From positions 10,875 through 26,740 of the forward strand of contig DEAW01000222.1 of the NCBI GenBank assembly GCA_002348315.1: 15,866 nt of DNA. Reading direction: 5' to 3'. The translations under genes were made by a program, and so were the position numbers. Below, piece after piece: positions 7,982 to 14,577 of the stretch. The notes below the pieces were generated by a model. It made no database searches. It saw only the letters and a list, made by a program, of their open reading frames with translations, and was not told where the DNA came from. Source of the stretch: Planctomycetaceae bacterium UBA2972. Lineage in GTDB: Bacteria > Planctomycetota > Planctomycetia > Pirellulales > Pirellulaceae. Each line of letters starts with the position of its first letter. Positions within the stretch are counted from its first letter, which is position 1.

Positions 7982-8386
7982 ATGCCAATAGAATTGAAAC
8001 TCTCACGAATTATCATCAGTGATATCAATGACCATCAGGTTATTTATCTGAAGGAAGTGGAGGGGGAGCGTACGTTTCCAATTCTGATTGGAATCTTTGA
8101 GGCTTCGAGTATTGAGCGGCGTGTTAAGGACTTTAAGGCACCCCGCCCACTCACGCATGACTTGCTTTGTAGTGTGGTGGATGCCCTTGGTGGCGAGCTT
8201 GACAGTGTGCTAATCTCAGAAGTCCAGGGTCACACTTATTTTGCTCGCCTGCGAGTCAAAGTGGATGGAGAAATTATCGAGGTGGATTCTCGTCCGTCCG
8301 ATGCGATTGCGGTCGCTGTCACGTGTGAACCACCGTTGCCGATTTATATTGAAGAAGAAGTATTGGCCGAGGCTGTTGCTGATTAG
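7982..8386 (+). CDS. Bifunctional nuclease family protein (DUF151/BFN domain)
   Basis: This 134-residue protein is one complete BFN/DUF151 domain. The signature elements are present: FPILIG (32-37) followed by EAS (40-42), RPLTHDL (55-61), and VDSRPSDAIAVAV (101-113). Plant members have been described as bifunctional DNase/RNase enzymes, and the Thermotoga structure defined the fold. The role in free-living bacteria is largely unproven, so a nuclease activity here is an inference from the family name. It follows valS by 84 bases on the same strand and runs convergently toward lysC, with 23 bases between the stop codons and no clear terminator hairpin in that gap. A GGAG-like sequence lies about a dozen bases upstream of the ATG, rather far for strong initiation. 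Confidence 0.9.
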   Translation: MPIELKLSRIIISDINDHQVIYLKEVEGERTFPILIGIFEASSIERRVKDFKAPRPLTHDLLCSVVDALGGELDSVLISEVQGHTYFARLRVKVDGEIIEVDSRPSDAIAVAVTCEPPLPIYIEEEVLAEAVAD

Positions 8387-8409
8387 CCGCGTATGCATCT
8401 TCGTTGGCA

Positions 8410-10185
8410 CTATTTGTGCATGACGTCGGCGAAGGCTTTGTTGAGTGCATCACAGCCGGCTTGTCCCTGACTATCGTCGACGACGACATTGACTCGTACT
8501 TCACTGGTGTTGATCATCTCAATATTCAGTCCGGCTTCTGCAAGACTTTGGAACATCCGAATGGCAACCCCGGTATGACTTCTCAGTCCGATGCCTGAGA
8601 CACTTAGCTTGGCGACTGCCGGGTTACTGACGACCTGTTGGTAAGAAACATCAGACTGCATCTCATTAAGTACACCCAGCGTTCGTTCAACGTCGTTTCG
8701 GTTCACCGTAAAGCTTAGGCTCGCTAGGTCCGTATTATCGAGAAAGCTTTGGATGATCATATCCACGAATATGTTTTCCTGAGCAACGCGTTCAAAAATC
8801 GTGGCGGCGATGCCGGGCGTATCTGCCACGCCCTTGATGGAAATGCTGGCCTGAGTATTGTCGAGTGCAATGTCGGTAATGGCCAATTCCTCCATGCCTT
8901 GCAGCTCATTCGCAGCAGCGGCCGGGTCCGCAGCCGGAGTTGCCTGTGGAGACTCGGCAGGAACAGCTTCGGGTGAGACATGGTCTAGTTCAAAAGTCTG
9001 GTGAACAGCGTTAATAGCCTGCAACGCCTGATCACGGTCAACGAGTACTGAAATCTTAATTTGGCTGGTTGTAATCATGTGGATATTGATTTCAGCCTGA
9101 GCTAAGGCACGGAACATCCGGTCAGAAACTCCGGCTTGTTCGGCCATTCCAATCCCCACGACGGAAACTTTGGAGACGTTGTCCTGATGCGATAGTTTTT
9201 GAATTCCAAGTTTTTCGATGACAGGTTCTACCGCATCGAGGGTCGGCTCAAGTTCGGACGAGGGAACGGTGAAGGAGATGTTGGAGAATCCATCGACACC
9301 GGCATCCTGCACAATCATATCAACGGTGATGTTCGCCCTCGCGATCGAGCTGAAAATAGCGTTGCTGCTACCGGGTTGATTTGGCACTCCGGTGAGCGTG
9401 ATTCTGGCCTCATCCATGGTGACCGCCGCGCCACTTACGCCTCGCGTGGGGTCTTCCGAGACTGTCGAAATAATGGTGCCTTCCGACTCGTCCTGGCTAC
9501 TGCGCACGTGAACCGGGACGCTGAATTTTTTTGCGAATTCAATCGAGCGGCTATGCATAACGCCGGCTCCGAGGCTGGCCATTTCCAGCATCTCATCGTA
9601 GCTGGTGTGGGAAACTTTACGGGCCTCGGTGACGATACGTGGGTCGGCGGTGTAAACCCCATCGACGTCAGTGTAGATTTCACAACTTGCTCCCAAGACG
9701 GCAGCCAGAGAGACTGCCGTGGTGTCACTACCTCCACGTCCAAGTGTGGTGATGTTAAAGTCTTCATCAATGCCCTGGAAGCCGGCTGCAATGACAATGT
9801 TTCCATCATCGAGTAGTTTTTGCATGCGTTCGGTCGAAATCGAAATGATACGGGCTTTGCCGAAAACATTGTCTGTCCGAATACCGATCTGAGCACCAGT
9901 CAGGCTGACGGCTTTGTGACCGAGTGACGTAATGGCCATGGCGGTTAATGCCACACTGACCTGCTCACCGGTTGACAGCAGCATGTCCATTTCCCGAGCC
10001 GGCGGACGATCCATTAGTTCATGAGCGAGGCTGACCAGCGTGTCGGTGTTTTTGCCCATGGCACTCACGACCATAACGACCTGATGACCTTGTTGCTGTG
10101 CGTGAATGGCTTTTCTGGCCGCAGAAAGAATCTTCTCGGTGGTGGCAACGCTCGTGCCGCCAAATTTTTGAACAATGATAGACAT
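8410..10185 (-). CDS. lysC: Aspartate kinase with four ACT domains
   Basis: This enzyme phosphorylates L-aspartate, opening the pathway to lysine, methionine, threonine and diaminopimelate. I chose the ATG at 10185 because MSIIVQKFGGTS is the canonical opening; a TTG at 10236 would add 17 unconserved residues and overlap the upstream gene. The kinase domain (1-250) shows KFGGTS (7-12), GRGGSDTTA (149-157) and YTDVDGVYTADPR (171-183). Instead of the usual two ACT domains there are two pairs: about 262-330 and 338-400, then 446-515 and 525-588. An Ala/Pro-rich linker (402-430) joins them. The second pair echoes the first (GVPNQPG/GVADTPG; GIGMAEQAGV/GIGLRSHTGV), pointing to an internal duplication. 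Total length is 591 residues against about 400-450 for common forms; cyanobacteria have similar four-ACT enzymes. It is the last gene of a hom-apgM-lysC operon, 43 bases after apgM. Confidence 0.93.
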   Translation of the reverse strand: MSIIVQKFGGTSVATTEKILSAARKAIHAQQQGHQVVMVVSAMGKNTDTLVSLAHELMDRPPAREMDMLLSTGEQVSVALTAMAITSLGHKAVSLTGAQIGIRTDNVFGKARIISISTERMQKLLDDGNIVIAAGFQGIDEDFNITTLGRGGSDTTAVSLAAVLGASCEIYTDVDGVYTADPRIVTEARKVSHTSYDEMLEMASLGAGVMHSRSIEFAKKFSVPVHVRSSQDESEGTIISTVSEDPTRGVSGAAVTMDEARITLTGVPNQPGSSNAIFSSIARANITVDMIVQDAGVDGFSNISFTVPSSELEPTLDAVEPVIEKLGIQKLSHQDNVSKVSVVGIGMAEQAGVSDRMFRALAQAEINIHMITTSQIKISVLVDRDQALQAINAVHQTFELDHVSPEAVPAESPQATPAADPAAAANELQGMEELAITDIALDNTQASISIKGVADTPGIAATIFERVAQENIFVDMIIQSFLDNTDLASLSFTVNRNDVERTLGVLNEMQSDVSYQQVVSNPAVAKLSVSGIGLRSHTGVAIRMFQSLAEAGLNIEMINTSEVRVNVVVDDSQGQAGCDALNKAFADVMHK

Positions 10186-10228
10186 GTTGTTGTGCAGGGT
10201 TTGGGGAATCGTCTGAGTCAAAGGTGGG

Positions 10229-11428
10229 TTAGCCAAGAAAGTATTTCATTACTTCATGACCATTAGGATATTGAAGTGACGAGGCTTCTGCCTGCACTTC
10301 GTCATAGCTGGTTTGTGAATCAGCTGCGATGTTTGACCCGGCGATGGCAAACGGTACGATTCCGTGACTATGTGTTTTAGTCCGAATCGGTGTCGGGTGG
10401 TCAGGGGAAACTAACACACGGTAATCCCCGCGTGATTCCAGTTCGGCCACTAAAGGTCCGACAATATGTGTATCGATTTCTTCCAGTGCTTTGATTTTAG
10501 CCTCTGCGTCTCCTTCATGAGAAGCCTCATCGGTGGCTTCTACGTGGACACAGATGATATCGGTCGTGTCGAGTGCGTCGATAGCTGCCTGGCCTTTCCC
10601 GGCGTAATTGGTATCGGTGTACCCGGTCGCTCCTTCCACTTCAATACGATCCCAGTTGATCAGAGCAGCGATCCCACGCAATAGATCCACTGCGGTAATC
10701 ATTTTCCCTTGCTTGTGATAGAGGTCTTTGAAATCGGGAAGTTTCGGGGTGATCCCCAGGCCCCAAAGCCAGAGGTTAGTGGCGGGAAGTTTGCCAGCAG
10801 CAATTCGGCGTTGGTTGACAGGGTGGTCTTTGAATAAGTTCACGCTGTCGCTCATGAGTTGGCTAAGCAGATCACTGCCCGGGCCGCGAGGGAAATCGTG
10901 AATGATGGTTTTGTCAGTCAGGTCGTGGGGAGGCGTGGTGCGTGTGTCATTGCTGAACGGCGCGATTGACTTTTCTCCGCGATAGATCAATAGGTTGCGG
11001 TAGCTGACGCCGGGAATGAATTCGAGAATTTCGCTACCCAGTTCCTGTTGAACGGTTTCCAGTAAGGCCGCTGCTTCTTCATCGGAAATATGATCGGCGG
11101 TGAAGTCGGTCATCGTCTGGTCCTGAACGGTCACCAGATTGCAACGAATGCCCCAGTCTTTGGGCCCCAGTTCGATTCCCTGAGCTGCAGCTTCTAAAGG
11201 GGCGCGACCTGAAAAGTATTCATTTGGATCGAATCCCAGCAGCGACATGTTGGCAACCGCTGATCCGGCGGGCAGGTGAGGTGGTACGTGATTGGCCGCA
11301 CCGATCACTCCGCTTTGGACGACGGCATCCATATGAGGAATATTTGCGGCCTGTAAAGGTGTTTGTCCGCCGAGGCTTTCCTGAGGTTCGTCAGCACAGC
11401 CATCAGGAATGATGATCGCATATTTCAT
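10229..11428 (-). CDS. ApgM-type phosphoglycerate mutase family protein, candidate homoserine kinase
   Basis: The 399 residues are a complete archaeal-type cofactor-independent phosphoglycerate mutase (ApgM), an alkaline-phosphatase-superfamily enzyme. Visible metal/catalytic elements are IIPDGCADEP (6-15), with Asp9 as a metal ligand; LPAGSAVANMSLLGFDP (52-68), with Ser56 the likely phosphoryl-accepting serine; HVEATDEASHEGD (295-307); and SPDHPTP plus HSHG (341-356). The start follows the conserved MKYAIIIPDG opening, with an AGG about nine bases upstream. The gene sits between hom (33-base gap) and lysC (43-base gap) on one strand, and no thrB is present here. A branch of this family (TIGR02535) has long been proposed to be the missing homoserine kinase because of exactly this neighbourhood. 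Both activities remain possible; the operon favours homoserine phosphorylation for threonine synthesis. Family certain, substrate inferred. Confidence 0.85.
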   Translation of the reverse strand: MKYAIIIPDGCADEPQESLGGQTPLQAANIPHMDAVVQSGVIGAANHVPPHLPAGSAVANMSLLGFDPNEYFSGRAPLEAAAQGIELGPKDWGIRCNLVTVQDQTMTDFTADHISDEEAAALLETVQQELGSEILEFIPGVSYRNLLIYRGEKSIAPFSNDTRTTPPHDLTDKTIIHDFPRGPGSDLLSQLMSDSVNLFKDHPVNQRRIAAGKLPATNLWLWGLGITPKLPDFKDLYHKQGKMITAVDLLRGIAALINWDRIEVEGATGYTDTNYAGKGQAAIDALDTTDIICVHVEATDEASHEGDAEAKIKALEEIDTHIVGPLVAELESRGDYRVLVSPDHPTPIRTKTHSHGIVPFAIAGSNIAADSQTSYDEVQAEASSLQYPNGHEVMKYFLG

Positions 11429-11461
11429 AGTAGATACCTGGTATGACCTTCTTACATTGCG

Positions 11462-12760
11462 TTACAGGACTTTGTAGACGACAGCTTCGGATTCAATGTT
11501 GTCCGATTTTGTGAATTCGCTGACGGACTGAGCGATAGATCCATGGGTCGTTTCATGACTCATGATGACCAATGGTACGGTTTCCGGGGAAGGACCGTTA
11601 TCACCTTTGTGTTGAATGATCGAAGCGATCGAAACTCCGTTATTTCCCAAGATACCAGTTATTGCTGCCATCACACCGGGTTTATCAACAACTTGCATCC
11701 TCAAATAGTATCGGTCCATGGTATTGTCAGCATCAGCCATTGAGAGTGGTCGGTGGTTTTCTGACCATAATTCCAGATTGTTAAAGGTGATTTGGCTACG
11801 ACCAGTAACGGTGTCGATGATGTCAGCGACGACCGCGGAAGCGGTGGGCATTTGTCCGGCACCTTGACCATGGTAAAAGACCGGGCCAACGGCATCTCCG
11901 CGAACTCGTACGGCATTAAAGGCTCCCTGGACTTCGGCCAGTGGGTTTCCTTTCTTGATGAGTGTGGGACCGACACTCATTTCCACTTCTCCGTTGACCA
12001 GTTTGGCAACGGCTAACAGCTTGATGCGGTATCCGAGTTGGTCGGCATACTGGATATCGTCGATTTCCAACATGTCGATACCAGTACAAGGGATCCGATC
12101 CCAGTTTTCCCGTACTCCAAAAGCGAGTTGGCTGAGAATTGTGAGTTTTTGTGCAGTATCGGCTCCATTGACATCCAAAGTGGGGTCAGCCTCAGCATAG
12201 CCCAATCGTTGAGCTTCCTGCAGGATGTCGTTGTAGTCGGCGCCGGTTTCCTGCATCTCAGTGATGATGAAGTTGCAGGTGCCGTTGAGGATTCCTCGCA
12301 GGGAGGTGACCTGATTGCCCGTCAGGCACTGCCCAATATTTGTAATGATCGGAATGCCGCCGGCTACGGACGCTTCGAAGGCAATCGAGCGTCCCAGTTG
12401 TCGTGCTCTATCAAATAACTCTGGCCCGTGAACGGCCAGCAGCGCTTTGTTGGCCGTAATGATATCTTTTCCAGATTCCATTAACTGGAGCATGATCGAG
12501 CGAGCAGGTTCGAGTCCTCCAATGAGCTGCGCCACGACGTTGATTTCCGGATTGTTGATGACTTCATCCAGATCGTCAGTCAGGACGCCTTCAGGGATAT
12601 CTACGTTGCGCTGCTTTGTAAGATCGCGCACGACGACCTTTTCCAGCCAGGGAATTCGTCCCGTATGCCGGGCCGTTCGGTCCCCATGGTCGAGCAGAAG
12701 TCTGGCAACACCGGTTCCGACAGTGCCCAGTCCAATGATCGCAATTTTTGTTTTTTCCAT
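11462..12760 (-). CDS. hom: Homoserine dehydrogenase with C-terminal ACT domain
   Basis: Hom reduces aspartate semialdehyde to homoserine with NAD(P)H, the branch toward threonine, isoleucine and methionine. The nucleotide-binding loop is IGLGTVGTG (9-17). TANK (102-105) carries the catalytic Lys105, GILNGTCNFI (156-165) is strongly conserved, and GYAEADPTLDVNGADTAQK (187-205) supplies Glu190, Asp201 and Lys205. An ACT domain (about 352-425) should bind threonine for feedback inhibition. I prefer the ATG at 12760 (432 residues): MEKTKIAIIGLG is the family's normal opening and a purine-rich GAGAAGAG stands just before it. A GTG at 12778 would add six residues without a ribosome site. It is the first gene of the minus-strand operon with the ApgM-like gene and lysC; the order hom-kinase candidate-lysC links the first and middle steps of the aspartate pathway. 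Confidence 0.94.
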   Translation of the reverse strand: MEKTKIAIIGLGTVGTGVARLLLDHGDRTARHTGRIPWLEKVVVRDLTKQRNVDIPEGVLTDDLDEVINNPEINVVAQLIGGLEPARSIMLQLMESGKDIITANKALLAVHGPELFDRARQLGRSIAFEASVAGGIPIITNIGQCLTGNQVTSLRGILNGTCNFIITEMQETGADYNDILQEAQRLGYAEADPTLDVNGADTAQKLTILSQLAFGVRENWDRIPCTGIDMLEIDDIQYADQLGYRIKLLAVAKLVNGEVEMSVGPTLIKKGNPLAEVQGAFNAVRVRGDAVGPVFYHGQGAGQMPTASAVVADIIDTVTGRSQITFNNLELWSENHRPLSMADADNTMDRYYLRMQVVDKPGVMAAITGILGNNGVSIASIIQHKGDNGPSPETVPLVIMSHETTHGSIAQSVSEFTKSDNIESEAVVYKVL

Positions 12761-12877
12761 CTCTTCTCTGTTCAACACCTACAGCTAAGTGTGCGTACCG
12801 CTGAACCTCATAGGTTTATTAGTTTGAATTCGTTACACTCAAAGGAGACATAACGAGAAACAACACATATGTAGCTC

Positions 12878-12906
12878 ATAGTAGGTAGCTGGCAAAAATT
12901 GGTCAA
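12878..12906 (-). promoter_or_regulatory. Candidate promoter of the hom-apgM-lysC operon
   Basis: On the minus strand, TTGACC (12906-12901) is followed after exactly 17 bases by TACTAT (12883-12878). These match five and four of six consensus positions. The predicted start lies near 12871, giving a leader of about 110 bases to the hom ATG. Its position and orientation suit the operon; no experimental support. Confidence 0.45.
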
Positions 12907-12929
12907 GGATGGCTGATTGGCGTCAGCTG

Positions 12930-12955
12930 CCCATGTTTTATTGAGAAAACATGGG
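12930..12955. repeat. Perfect 10-bp inverted repeat, possible operator
   Basis: CCCATGTTTT (12930-12939) and AAAACATGGG (12946-12955) are exact inverted copies around ATTGAG. Neither strand has a T tract after the repeat, so it is not an intrinsic terminator. It lies 24 bases upstream of the hom -35 and about 105 bases before the peptidase ATG, a typical place for a regulator site serving divergent genes. It could also be an RNA hairpin in the peptidase leader. Confidence 0.6.
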
Positions 12956-13060
12956 AATACACAGGGGCGTAAACGCTGAGAAAATGGCTTGCAATTAGAG
13001 TAGTTAAGCCAGATCAGCAAATACCTTTGGGTCATATGTGAAAGACAAAGGATAGAAAGA

Positions 13061-14131
13061 ATGGATAAGGCATCGAAGGATTTCTTGGTAAATCTGTTGG
13101 AGACACCGGGTCCGTCCGGTTACGAGGAACGAGTACAACAGGTGGTCCGCGACTATGCTGCTGATTTCGCTGACGAAGTCACGACCGATGTGCATGGCAA
13201 TGTTATCTGTGCGATCAATCCGTCGGCTGAACAGAAATTGATGTTTGCCGGACACTGCGACCAGATAGGTATGCTGGTATCCCACATTGATGACAATGGG
13301 TTTGTCTATGCTCAGACGATCGGTGGTTGGGATCCTCAGCAGTTGATCGGGCAACGCATGGTGATCTGGTCAGCCACAGGCCCTGTGCACGCTGTGATTT
13401 CCCGTAAACCCATTCACTTGCTGACTGACGTGGAACGAAAGCAAGTTGTGAAGCTAACGGATATGTGGCTTGATATCGGTGCCGCCAACAAAGAAGACGC
13501 CGAAGCCCTGGTGGAAGTTGGTGATCCGGTCACGCTGAGTTTGGGAATGCAGGAAATGCTTAATGGTCTTGCCAATGCTCCGTGTATGGATAATCGCACG
13601 GGGGTCTGGGTGGTGATCGAGGCATTGCGACGAGCGAAGGATCGTTTTCCTTCGTGCGGAGTGTTTGCTGTTTCGACTGTTCAGGAAGAGATCGGTTTGC
13701 GTGGGGCTCGTACGAGTGCTTTCGGAATTGATCCCACTGCAGCGATCGCCGTCGACGTGACGCACGCCACCGACTGCCCTTCGATTGATAAAAAACAGCA
13801 GGGGGATATCAAATTGGGAGGCGGGCCTGCCGTTTATCGTGGGCCGAATTGTAATCCATTAGTAGTACAGAAACTCAGAGATGTGGCTGCGGAGGATCAG
13901 ATTCCCTATCAGTTGGCAGCGATTGGACGAGGGGCATCGAATGATGCCAACGTGTTACAGCTCAATCGTAGTGGTGTTGCGACCGGGTTGGTGACGATCC
14001 CGAATCGTTATATGCACAGTGCTGTGGAGACGATTTCTTTGGATGATATCGACTATGCTGCGAGTTTACTGGCTGGATTTGCTGCGAATTACACTGCCAA
14101 GGATGATTTCACTCCGTGCATTGATTCATGA
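13061..14131 (+). CDS. M42 family metallo-aminopeptidase
   Basis: This cytosolic dinuclear-metal aminopeptidase belongs to the M42 family (tetrahedral aminopeptidase, FrvX, 'endoglucanase M' and deblocking types), which trims short peptides in large tetrahedral assemblies. The 356-residue length is standard. Metal and catalytic residues can be placed: His65 and Asp67 in AGHCDQIG (63-70), the bridging Asp177 in CMDNRTG (175-181), catalytic Glu209 and metal-binding Glu210 in VQEEIGLRGA (207-216), Asp232 in VDVTHATD (231-238), and His319 in RYMHSAVE (316-323). AAGGA lies about nine bases before the ATG. It is transcribed away from hom and is followed by a 446-base gap before groEL, so it is probably monocistronic. 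Preference for acidic, hydrophobic or basic N-terminal residues cannot be told. The old annotation 'endoglucanase' should be avoided. Confidence 0.93.
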   Translation: MDKASKDFLVNLLETPGPSGYEERVQQVVRDYAADFADEVTTDVHGNVICAINPSAEQKLMFAGHCDQIGMLVSHIDDNGFVYAQTIGGWDPQQLIGQRMVIWSATGPVHAVISRKPIHLLTDVERKQVVKLTDMWLDIGAANKEDAEALVEVGDPVTLSLGMQEMLNGLANAPCMDNRTGVWVVIEALRRAKDRFPSCGVFAVSTVQEEIGLRGARTSAFGIDPTAAIAVDVTHATDCPSIDKKQQGDIKLGGGPAVYRGPNCNPLVVQKLRDVAAEDQIPYQLAAIGRGASNDANVLQLNRSGVATGLVTIPNRYMHSAVETISLDDIDYAASLLAGFAANYTAKDDFTPCIDS

Positions 14132-14200
14132 TTGATTGAGTGCGTGTTGCTTGGATAGTGAGGATAGTGAGATTTAGTCGAATATCCAGAGTTCGCGTTC

Positions 14201-14253
14201 TGTCAAACTGACACTTCTAAATGGACTGCCGTATTGGCGCTGCCAATTTGGCA
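14201..14253. promoter_or_regulatory. Two dyads upstream of the sigma-54 promoter, possible enhancer sites
   Basis: TGTCA-AAC-TGACA (14201-14213) is a perfect dyad. In 14234-14253, TTGGC-GCT-GCCAA and TGCCAA-T-TTGGCA overlap, sharing their central half-site. They lie roughly 190-230 bases before the predicted sigma-54 start site. Sigma-54 promoters need an activator bound upstream, so these are the natural candidates, but short dyads also occur by chance. Confidence 0.3.
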
Positions 14254-14410
14254 CCGAGAGAAATTCGTTGAGATGGATGCTGCCGATCTTGGGTTCTGTC
14301 CTAAAAGCCGCCTCTGTTTTCAGAAAAGCTCTAATCTAAGAGGAAAAGGGGAAAATAATAGGTATCTGTGTGCTTGTCTCGAAGGCGTTTCTGGCATATT
14401 TTGGATACTT

Positions 14411-14425
14411 TGGCACGCATGTTGC
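14411..14425 (+). promoter_or_regulatory. Sigma-54 (-24/-12) promoter of groEL
   Basis: TTGGCACG followed by CATG and TTGC matches the RpoN consensus YTGGCACG-N4-TTGC at every defined position; only the following W is a G. The GG (14412-14413) and GC (14424-14425) are separated by the obligatory 10 bases. The predicted transcript starts near 14437, leaving about 140 bases of leader before groEL. The strand and position fit groEL alone. Confidence 0.72.
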
Positions 14426-14432
14426 GTTGTCC

Positions 14433-14446
14433 ACTGTATCTACAGT
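14433..14446. promoter_or_regulatory. 14-base palindrome at the predicted groEL start site
   Basis: ACTGTA-TC-TACAGT is a perfect inverted repeat overlapping the predicted sigma-54 start site (about 14437). This position suits a repressor operator. It does not resemble CIRCE. Its short length keeps confidence low. Confidence 0.3.
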
Positions 14447-14502
14447 TAATTCTTAAAGTGACATTTGTCGTTAAGTGTTAATCGTAGAACAGAGAACATA
14501 GT

Positions 14503-14568
14503 CGGAAATGCCGTCGCGTATTTCCGTTGAATTGAAATTAAACGCTTTTGGAACACTCTTTGAAGGAG
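14503..14568 (+). promoter_or_regulatory. Structured groEL 5' UTR, possible RNA thermometer
   Basis: CGGAAAT (14503-14509) pairs perfectly with ATTTCCG (14520-14526), extendable by G-U and C-G pairs. Nearer the gene, CTCTT (14556-14560) can pair with the ribosome site AGGAG (14564-14568) around a three-base loop, including one G-U pair. Such a weak hairpin over the ribosome site is what a heat-opened RNA switch would need. It is not a recognisable ROSE element. Confidence 0.25.
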
Positions 14569-14577
14569 AATCCGGAC

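Larger units (their letters stand above)
12761..13060. other. Divergent regulatory gap between hom and the M42 peptidase gene
   Basis: These 300 bases separate two divergent genes. They hold a good minus-strand promoter for hom, a perfect 26-base inverted repeat, a small GCGT-AA-ACGC palindrome (12967-12976) and the peptidase ribosome site. I find no RNA gene. I see no Thr-rich leader or attenuator before hom; the only short minus-strand ORF there (23 codons from an ATG inside the gap) has unremarkable composition. Confidence 0.7.
14132..14577 (+). other. Regulatory region upstream of groEL
   Basis: This 446-base gap carries no convincing gene. It holds, in order: a TGTCA-AAC-TGACA dyad (14201-14213), nested TTGGC/GCCAA dyads (14234-14253), a near-perfect sigma-54 promoter (14411-14425), a 14-base palindrome (14433-14446), a 5' UTR hairpin (14503-14526) and a Shine-Dalgarno hairpin (14556-14568). 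No groES, no CIRCE repeat (TTAGCACTC-N9-GAGTGCTAA) and no strong sigma-70 promoter are visible. Confidence 0.7.

Noticed and set aside
8387..8409. Bidirectional terminator between the convergent DUF151 and lysC genes
   Set aside because: The gap is 23 bases and only a 5-bp ATGCA/TGCAT repeat with a long loop can be formed, partly inside lysC.
10186..10236. TTG start that would lengthen aspartate kinase by 17 residues
   Set aside because: It overlaps the end of the preceding gene, has no ribosome site, and the conserved opening MSIIVQKFGGTS begins at 10185.
12761..12778. GTG start for hom six residues upstream
   Set aside because: No ribosome site precedes it, while the ATG at 12760 has a purine-rich sequence and the family's usual N-terminus.
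12930..12955. Inverted repeat as an intrinsic terminator
   Set aside because: No run of T follows on either strand, and no gene ends nearby.
12808..13035. 75-codon minus-strand ORF between hom and the peptidase gene, examined as a leader peptide
   Set aside because: Its codons are not enriched in Thr, Ile or Met, no terminator follows, and the predicted hom promoter lies inside it.
14234..14449. 71-codon plus-strand ORF upstream of groEL
   Set aside because: It runs through the sigma-54 promoter and dyads, its Cys/Trp-rich product resembles no family I know, and it has no ribosome site. Probably chance.
14451..14577. CIRCE element or sigma-32 promoter for groEL
   Set aside because: I looked for the TTAGCACTC/GAGTGCTAA repeat and found only partial matches such as TTAAGTGTTAA; no convincing heat-shock promoter is visible.
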